64,000 nt of DNA. It comes from Erythrobacter sp. GTDB lineage: Bacteria > Pseudomonadota > Alphaproteobacteria > Sphingomonadales > Sphingomonadaceae. Position 1 is the stretch's first letter, and each line of letters starts with the position of its first letter. The position numbers were made by a program, and so were the translations under genes. The DNA lies in the NCBI GenBank assembly GCA_009993635.1, contig JAACTC010000008.1, positions 216,809-280,808 of the forward strand. The letters are read 5' to 3'. Shown here in pieces: positions 54,838-61,758 of the stretch. Under the pieces are notes generated by a model that was not told where the DNA came from, ran no database searches, and was given only the letters and a program-made list of their open reading frames with translations.

Positions 54838-54849
54838 TGTAGGACAGCG
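54838..54849 (+). repeat. TGTAGGACAGCG block, copy 2
   Basis: Same 12 bases as 3531-3542. Here it lies 13 bases before the DUF167 start codon, next to the ribosome-binding site GAAAGG. Confidence 0.55.
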
Positions 54850-54862
54850 GCGAAAGGCCATC

Positions 54863-55141
54863 ATGGCGCGCCCTAAGGTCGACCTGCCCGATGTGCAGGC
54901 TCTGCGCGCGCTGGTGCAGGATGGTGAGCTGCGGGTGCGGGTGACACCCGGCGCGCGGACGGAAGGCATCGCGATTGTCGATGGGGCCGTGCAGGTAAAG
55001 GTGCGCGCCAAACCGCAGGACGGTGCCGCCAATATGGCGGTCGAGGCGCTGGTGGCCCGGGCGCTCGGCATTCCCAAATCGCGCTGCCGCGTGTTGCGCG
55101 GCGCAACTTCGCGCGAAAAGGTGCTTCAGCTCAGTGGCTGA
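54863..55141 (+). CDS. DUF167 (YggU-like) family protein
   Basis: 92 residues with the family core VRVTPGARTEGIAIVDGAVQVKVRAKPQDGAAN shortened: basic strand pattern, then KSRCRVLRGATSREKVLQL. Small cytoplasmic proteins of unknown role. GAAAGG six bases before the ATG. Its 3' end overlaps the DUF1275 pseudogene on the other strand by 16 bases. Confidence 0.88.
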   Translation: MARPKVDLPDVQALRALVQDGELRVRVTPGARTEGIAIVDGAVQVKVRAKPQDGAANMAVEALVARALGIPKSRCRVLRGATSREKVLQLSG

Positions 55142-55779
55142 TCGGGCAGCGTGCGGATCAAATAGGCTCCGATTGCAAGCAGGATCGCCGCCAGCGAGGC
55201 AACCCATAGCGACCACGGCGCAAAATAGGTTTCGACCAGCGCACCGCACAGCGCACCGAACGCCAGCGAGACCCACAGCAGCGCGAAGGGCAGCGGGCTG
55301 GCCTGCCTGTTGCCGCCCAACCGGTCGGCGATAATCTGGCCCGTGCGCATCAGCGCGCCGGTCATGTAGGTCAGCCCCACGGGGTTCGCGCGATTGGGGC
55401 TGAGCACGGTGTTGATCGCCCCCATCGTGACCACCAGCGTACCGAGCGCAAGTTCCACCTGGCCCAGCGCGCGGGCGATGGAGGTGGCGATCAGGCCTGC
55501 CACCAGCAGCAGCGAGACCCGAACCTTGCGCCTCTGCGGCTTGCGGTCGCCAACGATCGTGCCCAGCACCACCCCCACGACGAAGCCGACGATCAGCAAG
55601 GCGGGCACCGCCACTCGCGCGCTTCCGGTTGCCAGATCGCGCGCCAGCAGCGTGGTGTTGCCCGACATGAAAGAGACGAAATACCCGTCGAGCAGAAGGT
55701 AGCCGGTGATGTCGACGAACCCGGCCAGCTAGGCCACGGCATAGGCAAACCGGCGCTGTGCGTGCGAAAAGCGTTGCAT
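55126..55779 (-). pseudogene. DUF1275 (YoaK-like) membrane protein, interrupted by an amber codon
   Basis: Reading from an ATG at 55779, the frame gives a normal DUF1275 N-terminus (LAGFVDITGYLLLDGYFVSFMSGNTT), but codon 17 is TAG (55731-55729). The rest is intact to the stop at 55126, with about six hydrophobic segments and SFMSGNTTLLAR, NPVGLTYMTGAL. Full length would be 217 codons. Translation could restart at the Met of FMSGN (55668) to give 180 residues lacking the first membrane segment. A recent nonsense mutation, suppression or a sequencing error are all possible. Confidence 0.75.
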
Positions 55780-55875
55780 GACGGCTCGCTACACCTGGCC
55801 AGCGCCGGTTTGAAGAGGCCGCGCGTGAAGTCGTGAGATCATGGGCCGGGGCAGTCGCGGCTCGCGCCCGCAGCC

Positions 55876-57468
55876 TCAGTCTCTCACCAGGGCCTGCAGT
55901 GCTGCGATCCGGTCGGCCTCGTGCGGGGGTTTGTCCCAGCGGATGCGGTGGATGCGCGGGAAGCGCATGGCAAGGCCGCTCTTGTGCCGCTTGCTCGTAT
56001 GCACGCTGTCGAACGCGACCTCGAAGACCAGGCTCCTGTCGGTCTCGCGCACCGGGCCGAAACGGTTGACCGTGTTCTGCCGCACGTGGCGGTCGATCTT
56101 TTTCAGTTCGGCGTCGGTGAAGCCCGAATAGGCCTTGCCCACCGGCAGCAGGTCCGCGCCTTGATCGGGGTCGCCGTCCCAGCAGCCGAAGGTGTAGTCA
56201 GAATAGAAGCTGCTGCGTTTCCCGCTGCCGCGCTGGGCATACATCAGCACGCAGTCGATCAGCAGCGGATCGCGCTTCCACTTGTACCACAGGCCGGTGC
56301 GGCGGCCCGGCACATAGGGCGAATCGCGCCGCTTGAGCATCAGTCCCTCGATCGCGTCGTTGCGCGCGCCTTCGCGTATCTGCGCCAGATGCTCGAAATC
56401 GCGCGCCTCGACGATGGCGCTGAGGTCGAAGCGATGGGCGGGCAGGCGCGCCATCAGCTGTTCGAGCACCGCGCGCCGCTCGCTCCACGGCTTCTCGCGC
56501 AGGTTCTCTCCATCGAGCGAGAGGACATCGTACACGCGCACGAAAGCGGGGCTTTCGGCCAGCATTTTCTTGCTCACCGTCTTGCGCCCCAAACGCTGTT
56601 GCAGCGCGTTGAAACTGGCTGCGCCGCCGGCCTCACCACCCTGCGTGGCCCCCTGCACCAGTAGCTCTCCATCGAGGATCGCGGGAAAGTCGAGCGCGGG
56701 GAGCATTTCGGGGAAGGTGTGCGAGATATCGTCGCCGCCGCGCGAAAACAGCCGCGTTTCGCCTCCGGCATGGACCAGCTGCACGCGGATGCCATCCCAT
56801 TTCCACTCGGCTACGTAATCGTCGAGGCTGACGACCAAATCTTCCAGCGGGTGGGCGAGCATGAAGGGCTTGAACAGAGGGATGCCCGCCATGTCGGGCG
56901 GCGCCGCGCCCTCTGCGCCCCAAGAGAAGAGTTCGGGGTAGGGCGGAGCGAGCCCGTGCCAGTATTCCTCCACCTCCTCCACCGGCACATCGAAAGCGTC
57001 GGCGAAGGCGACCTTGGCCAGGCGGGCGGAAATGCCGATCCGCATCGCGCCGGTGGCGAGCTTGAGCAACGCGTAGCGGCCCGACACGTCCAGCCGGTCG
57101 AGCAATTCGGGCAGTTCAGTCAGCACTGACTTGCGCGTCATCCCCTGAAGCAGCCCCACCGTTTCGCTCACGCTCGGCGGGGAGGGCGCATCCTCAGGCT
57201 GGGGCCACAGCAGGCTGGCGGTTTCCGCAGTATCCCCCACGAAATCGCGGCTCAGCGTCCACAGCACCGGGTCCACCCGTTCCTTCAGGATGGTGCGGAT
57301 GGTGGATGATTTGACCGCGGGAAAGTCGAGCCCGTCGCTCAGTGCCGCCAGCGCCCAGCCGCGATCGGGATCGGGCGTGGCGCGCAGGTATTCGCCGATC
57401 AGCCGCAGCTTCTCGTTCCGGCTGCGAGTGTAGACCAGCGCATCGATCAGGGCGGCGAATTGCTCCAT
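55876..57468 (-). CDS. ATP-dependent DNA ligase
   Basis: 530 residues: N-terminal DNA-binding helical domain, adenylation domain with the active-site Lys in EWKWDGIR near 222, DGELLVQG, EGLMLKRRDSPYVPGR and WYKWKRD, and an OB-fold end with FEVAFDSVHTSKRHKSG. Besides the NAD ligase used in replication, such ATP ligases are linked to a damage-response set with an exonuclease, a DEXH helicase and a phosphoesterase; the exonuclease lies about 1.4 kb away. Start and stop are clear. Confidence 0.93.
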   Translation of the reverse strand: MEQFAALIDALVYTRSRNEKLRLIGEYLRATPDPDRGWALAALSDGLDFPAVKSSTIRTILKERVDPVLWTLSRDFVGDTAETASLLWPQPEDAPSPPSVSETVGLLQGMTRKSVLTELPELLDRLDVSGRYALLKLATGAMRIGISARLAKVAFADAFDVPVEEVEEYWHGLAPPYPELFSWGAEGAAPPDMAGIPLFKPFMLAHPLEDLVVSLDDYVAEWKWDGIRVQLVHAGGETRLFSRGGDDISHTFPEMLPALDFPAILDGELLVQGATQGGEAGGAASFNALQQRLGRKTVSKKMLAESPAFVRVYDVLSLDGENLREKPWSERRAVLEQLMARLPAHRFDLSAIVEARDFEHLAQIREGARNDAIEGLMLKRRDSPYVPGRRTGLWYKWKRDPLLIDCVLMYAQRGSGKRSSFYSDYTFGCWDGDPDQGADLLPVGKAYSGFTDAELKKIDRHVRQNTVNRFGPVRETDRSLVFEVAFDSVHTSKRHKSGLAMRFPRIHRIRWDKPPHEADRIAALQALVRD

Positions 57469-57566
57469 CAGGCAGGGATACTCTCTTTTCGGAGGTCGCG
57501 ATCCCGGCTATTGATGACACAAATTGGCAAGCATACGCCGGTTTCTAACGGGAAGGATTTAATACC

Positions 57567-57869
57567 ATGAAGATCAAGGTTCTCGCGGCGTCGCTCGCCA
57601 TCATTGCAGCTCCGCTGGCATCTGCCGCCGTTCCGGCCGCGGCCGAGGAAGCCGAAGCCGCGTTGACGATCGACACGCCGATCGAAGCGCTGATGGCGAA
57701 CGACGATGCGCGCGCGGTCGTCCTCGCCGAAATGCCCGAGCTGGAAAGCAGCCCCTATTACCCGCAGATCAAGGCGATGAGCCTGAAGGCAGTGCAGCCC
57801 TATTCGCAGGGGATGATCACCGACGAAATGCTGGCGAAAATCTCGGCCGGTCTCGCCGAGATCCAGTAG
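57567..57869 (+). CDS. Small exported protein, unknown function
   Basis: 100 residues with a signal peptide (about 1-20 to 26, ending AVPAAAEE), then a soluble domain of about 70 residues with LTIDTPIEALMANDDARAV and MITDEMLAKISAGLAEI. No family recognised. A good GGAAGGA ribosome-binding site and a strong terminator follow it, so it is a real single-gene unit. Confidence 0.75.
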   Translation: MKIKVLAASLAIIAAPLASAAVPAAAEEAEAALTIDTPIEALMANDDARAVVLAEMPELESSPYYPQIKAMSLKAVQPYSQGMITDEMLAKISAGLAEIQ

Positions 57870-57922
57870 GCGCGCCTGCCCACCGGTCTTGGCGGGGCCA
57901 GCATACGGAGTTTCACCAATCA

Positions 57923-57954
57923 CCCGCAGTCCTTCGCAGGGGCTGCGGGTTTTG
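57923..57954 (+). terminator. Intrinsic terminator after the small exported protein gene
   Basis: ACCCGCAG (57923-57930) pairs with CTGCGGGT (57944-57951); a T-run (57951-57954) follows. Lies 54 bases past the stop. Confidence 0.8.
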
Positions 57955-58090
57955 ATTGTCGCGCCGAAACTTTCCATGCAGCGATAACCAGAGACCGGAG
58001 GGATTGCTCCCGGCTATGGGGCTACACGTGAGATGACAGCCGCGCTGCAGATTGTGCAACGGGTAGTCCGGTCACTACAGGGGGCACGCC

Positions 58091-58795
58091 ATGGGCCGAC
58101 GCAATTCGCACAAGGAAACGCACGCATCGTCGCGAATCGGCTGGCTGCGAGCGGCCGTTCTGGGCGCCAATGACGGCATCGTATCGACCGCCAGCCTGAT
58201 CATCGGGGTGGCGGCGGCGAATGCCAGTCACAACGGCATTTTCATCGCCGGTATTTCCGCCCTGATCGCGGGTGCCATGTCGATGGCTGCCGGCGAGTAT
58301 GTGTCCGTCAGTTCGCAGGCCGATTCCGAGAAGGCCGATCTTGCGCGCGAAGCCGCCGAGCTTGCCGGGCAGCCCGAGATGGAGCTGGATGAGCTCACCC
58401 GGCTATATGAAGAACGCGGCGTGCAGCACGATACGGCGCGCGCGGTGGCCGAACAGATGACCGCGTTCGATGCGCTGGGCGCGCATGGGCGCGACGAGCT
58501 CGGCATTTCACAGGCTACGATGGCGCGGCCCCTGCAGGCCGCGTTCGCCTCCGCACTCAGCTTTACCGCAGGGGCGGCGGCGCCGGTGGCGGTGGTGCCG
58601 CTGGTGCCGCACGCCATTCTGGTCCCGGTGGTGGGTATCGTCTCGCTCGTATGCCTTGCGGTGCTGGGCGCGCTGGGCGCATGGGCGGGCGGTTCGCCCG
58701 TTCTGCCAGCGGTCATCCGGGTCGGCTTTTGGGGAGCCCTGGCGATGGCGGTTACCGCCGGGGTGGGCAAGGCCTTCGGAGCTGCTCTGGGCTAA
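58091..58795 (+). CDS. VIT1/CCC1-family metal transporter
   Basis: 234 residues with the family features RAAVLGANDGIVSTASLIIGV in the first membrane segment, AAGEYVSVSSQADSE after the second, and three C-terminal hydrophobic segments. The cytoplasmic loop (about 80-150) is acidic with Glu residues used for metal binding. Likely moves Fe2+ or Mn2+ out of the cytoplasm; direction and ion are inferred from homologues. Confidence 0.9.
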   Translation: MGRRNSHKETHASSRIGWLRAAVLGANDGIVSTASLIIGVAAANASHNGIFIAGISALIAGAMSMAAGEYVSVSSQADSEKADLAREAAELAGQPEMELDELTRLYEERGVQHDTARAVAEQMTAFDALGAHGRDELGISQATMARPLQAAFASALSFTAGAAAPVAVVPLVPHAILVPVVGIVSLVCLAVLGALGAWAGGSPVLPAVIRVGFWGALAMAVTAGVGKAFGAALG

Positions 58796-58828
58796 GGTGA
58801 GAGACGGCCAGCATGCTGGCGCCCGGCC

Positions 58829-59860
58829 TCAGTCATCCTCATCCTCGTAGCCGACCATCGCCAGCGCGCGCGCCGGGCGCTGATGCAGCTGGCACCAGCG
58901 CAACAGCGCCTCTTCGCGCCCGTGGGTGATCCAGGTTTCCTGCGGGTTCACTTCGCGGATCGTGTCGGTCAGCTCGCCCCAGTCGGCGTGATCGGAAATG
59001 ACCAGCGGCAGCTCGACATTGCGCTGCCGCGCCCGCTGGCGCACCCGCATCCAGCCTGACGCCATGGCGGTGATCGGATCGGGCAGGCGACGGCTCCACC
59101 GGTCGTTCAGCGCCGAGGGAGGACAGACAACGATATGGCCGCGCATGTCATCCTTCGAATAGTCCGACACCAGCCGCAGCTCGCCCAGATCGACGCCGTG
59201 ATCCTCGTACAGGCGGCACATCTTTTCCATCGCGCCATGCAGGTAGATCGGATCGCGGTGCCCTGCCGCGCGCAATTCCGCGATTACCCGCTGCGCCTTG
59301 CCCAGCGCATAGGCGCCCACCGCAACGCAGGCCTCGGGGTGCGCGGCGAGCCGCTCGGTCAGCTTGCCGATCTCGCCCGCGATCGGCGGGTGCGAGAAGA
59401 CGGGCAGGCCGAAGGTCGCCTCGGTGATGAAGATGTCGCATGGCGTCACTTCGAATGGCGGGCAGGTCGGGTCCGGGCGGCGCTTGTAATCGCCGGTCAC
59501 CACGATCCGCTCGCCCGCGTGCTCCAGCAGGATCTGCGCGCTGCCCAGCACGTGGCCGGCGGGCACGTAGGTCGCGGTGACATCGCCCGCCAGCCGGATG
59601 CTCTCGCCATACTGCACGGGGACCGCCTTGTGCGGAATGGTGCCCGCATCGTCTTCAGCCCCGGTGCGGTAGCGCAGCTCCATGATCGCCAGCGTTTCGG
59701 GCGTGGCATAGGTCGTGCCGTGTCCGCCGCGCGCATGATCCGCGTGGCCATGCGTCACCAGCGCGCGATCGACCGCGCGTGAGGGATCGATCCACGCATC
59801 GGCGGGCAAGACATGGATGCCGTGGGGGTGCGGCTGGATCCAGGAAAACGGGGCTGTCAC
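58829..59860 (-). CDS. Ligase-associated DNA damage response exonuclease (metallo-beta-lactamase fold)
   Basis: 343 residues of the beta-CASP/MBL nuclease family: HGHADHARGGHG (metal motif), VPAGHVLGSAQI, TGDYKRRPDPTCPPFEV, and the late SDHADWGELTDTI and THGREEALLRW. In many bacteria it is encoded with an ATP-dependent ligase, present here at 55.9 kb. Start is uncertain: GTG at 59860 gives TAPFSWIQPHPHGIHVLP, and longer frames run into the neighbouring gene. Confidence 0.88.
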   Translation of the reverse strand: MTAPFSWIQPHPHGIHVLPADAWIDPSRAVDRALVTHGHADHARGGHGTTYATPETLAIMELRYRTGAEDDAGTIPHKAVPVQYGESIRLAGDVTATYVPAGHVLGSAQILLEHAGERIVVTGDYKRRPDPTCPPFEVTPCDIFITEATFGLPVFSHPPIAGEIGKLTERLAAHPEACVAVGAYALGKAQRVIAELRAAGHRDPIYLHGAMEKMCRLYEDHGVDLGELRLVSDYSKDDMRGHIVVCPPSALNDRWSRRLPDPITAMASGWMRVRQRARQRNVELPLVISDHADWGELTDTIREVNPQETWITHGREEALLRWCQLHQRPARALAMVGYEDEDD

Positions 59861-59898
59861 GCGACGAAGAACCGCCGCGAGGCAGCGATGGTTCCGTT

Positions 59899-61683
59899 CT
59901 ACTGGGCTGCGTCCGCGTCCTTCGCCGCTTTCGCCGCCGCTTCCCGCTCTGCCCTGGCCTTGGCCTCCTGCTCGGCGGCCCATTCCTGCCACCGGGCAAT
60001 CTCGGCGCTATAGCGCAGCACCTTGTAGTCGGGGTCGATCACGTAATGCGCGTCGTCCGATCCCAGATCGACGCGCGCAGTGCCTGAGGACATGTCCGCG
60101 ACGATCGTTCGATCGCCCACGCGAACATCCACGGGCATCGGGAACGGCGTCCCCCCGTCGGTTTTCCAGCGCAGCATCAGCGTGCTGCCATCGCGCTGCT
60201 CGATCAGTTTGGGCAGCGCGGCCTGGCGCAGATAGGCATCGAAGAACCAGCCAAGGTCGCGGCCGCTTTCCTCCCCTGCGATCCGCTGGAAATCGGCGGT
60301 GTCCGCGAACTGCGGCACGAAATTGCCCGGCTTGGGATCGGACCGGCCATAGGTCAGCCGGCGGATTGCCGAAAAGAACGCCTCGTCGCCGATCAGCGCG
60401 CGCAGCGTGTGGGCGATCTGGCTGCCCTTGGAATAGATATCCCTGCCCCAGCCCGCATCATCATCGAGGTAATGCGACTGCGAGATCGGCTGTGCCGGGA
60501 CCACGGGCGAGCGGCTGAGGACACCGGGGCGTTGCGCCATGATCGCCGCGATATAGGCCGCCTGCCCGTCGCGCCATTGCTGGAACAGGGGCTGCATGTA
60601 GCTGCCCAGACCTTCGTGCAGCCACATGTCGTTGGGGGCCTTGTTGGTCAGCTGGTTGGCGAACCATTCGTGCGAGAATTCGTGCTGCGCGAGGCTGTCG
60701 TACCCTAGCGGCGACTGCCGGAACTTGGCCCCATAGGCATTGATCGTCTGGTGCTCCATGCCGAGGTGCGGCGTTTCGGCCAGGCCCACTTTCTCGTCAG
60801 CGAAAGGATACGGCCCGATGACCTCTTCGAAGAAATCGAGGTAGGTCTTCACTTCCTGCAACAGCGTGCGCGCCTTCGCCTCGTTGCCCGGCAGGTACCA
60901 GAAATACAGCGGAATGCTGTTGCCGAAACGGCTCTGGTAGCTTTCTTCGAGCAGGCCATAAGGCGCGATGTTGAGCGCGATGGCGTAGGTGTTGGGATTT
61001 CTGGTGGACCATTTCCACGTCGTCCACCCGTCCTTCGTTTCGCTGCCGGCGGCCACGCCGTTGCCCGCCGCGACAAGACCCTCGGGCACGGTGATCGCGC
61101 TATCCAGCCGGGCGATCTCCTTGGTCGGATAATCGATGCATGGCCAGAACAGGTCGCACCCGTTCATCTGCACCGCGGTGGCGACCCACGGCTGCCCATC
61201 CTCTGTCTGGTCCCACACGAACCCGCCATCCCACGGCGCGCGCCGCGCGACATGCGGCTGGCCGTTCCACTCTATCGCGACCTTGGCGGTTTCGCCCTTG
61301 GCCAGCGTCTTGCCCAGCGGAATGCTCAGCTGCCCCGCTTCGCTTTCCCAGGTGGCGGGCGCGCCATCGACGGTGATGGAAGTGATCGCGAAACGCGGAT
61401 CGAGATCGACCTCGAACCGGTCGAGCGGGGCCAGCGCCTCGATCGTGTAGCGCGCATCGCCCTCGATCGACTTGCTCGCGGGATCGACCTTCAGGCGCAG
61501 GTCCAGAAACGGCAGCCCGGTCGCCTCCTGCGCGGCGGTGAGCGGCAGGCCGCTATCCGCGGTACGCGCGGCGAGCGGGGGTGCCTGCGCGTCGTCTGCC
61601 GCCGTATCGCCGGTATCAGGATGGGCGGCGGCTGGCATCGCGAGGGTCGCCGCGAGGGCGAGAGTGAGAATGGATGCGCGCAT
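59899..61683 (-). CDS. M1-family zinc metallopeptidase (aminopeptidase N-like)
   Basis: 594 residues with a signal peptide (about 1-20), so periplasmic. Seen: the GMEHQTINAYG (exopeptidase) motif, zinc site HEFSHEWFANQ with the third ligand Glu in WLHEGLG, and an Ala/Lys/Glu-rich helical tail at the C-terminus. It lacks the long C-terminal helical domain of E. coli PepN. Its ribosome-binding GGGGAGG is part of the 3' arm of the clpA terminator hairpin. Confidence 0.92.
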   Translation of the reverse strand: MRASILTLALAATLAMPAAAHPDTGDTAADDAQAPPLAARTADSGLPLTAAQEATGLPFLDLRLKVDPASKSIEGDARYTIEALAPLDRFEVDLDPRFAITSITVDGAPATWESEAGQLSIPLGKTLAKGETAKVAIEWNGQPHVARRAPWDGGFVWDQTEDGQPWVATAVQMNGCDLFWPCIDYPTKEIARLDSAITVPEGLVAAGNGVAAGSETKDGWTTWKWSTRNPNTYAIALNIAPYGLLEESYQSRFGNSIPLYFWYLPGNEAKARTLLQEVKTYLDFFEEVIGPYPFADEKVGLAETPHLGMEHQTINAYGAKFRQSPLGYDSLAQHEFSHEWFANQLTNKAPNDMWLHEGLGSYMQPLFQQWRDGQAAYIAAIMAQRPGVLSRSPVVPAQPISQSHYLDDDAGWGRDIYSKGSQIAHTLRALIGDEAFFSAIRRLTYGRSDPKPGNFVPQFADTADFQRIAGEESGRDLGWFFDAYLRQAALPKLIEQRDGSTLMLRWKTDGGTPFPMPVDVRVGDRTIVADMSSGTARVDLGSDDAHYVIDPDYKVLRYSAEIARWQEWAAEQEAKARAEREAAAKAAKDADAAQ

Positions 61684-61719
61684 GAAAAAGCCTCCCCGAT
61701 GTAACTATCGGGGAGGCTT
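61684..61719 (-). terminator. Strong clpA terminator hairpin overlapping the M1-peptidase ribosome-binding site
   Basis: AAGCCTCCCCGAT (61688-61700) and ATCGGGGAGGCTT (61707-61719) form a perfect 13-bp stem with a six-base loop, followed on the minus strand by a T-run that ends one base before the M1-peptidase ATG. The 3' arm contains GGGGAGG, spaced seven bases from that ATG. Confidence 0.88.
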
Positions 61720-61758
61720 GAACCATATTCGCAGGCGTTACGCCAGCAGGTGCGGCAA

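Noticed and set aside
58808..58821. Palindrome GCCAGCATGCTGGC between convergent genes
   Set aside because: It has no loop or T-tract and short self-complementary words are common at this GC content; too weak to call.
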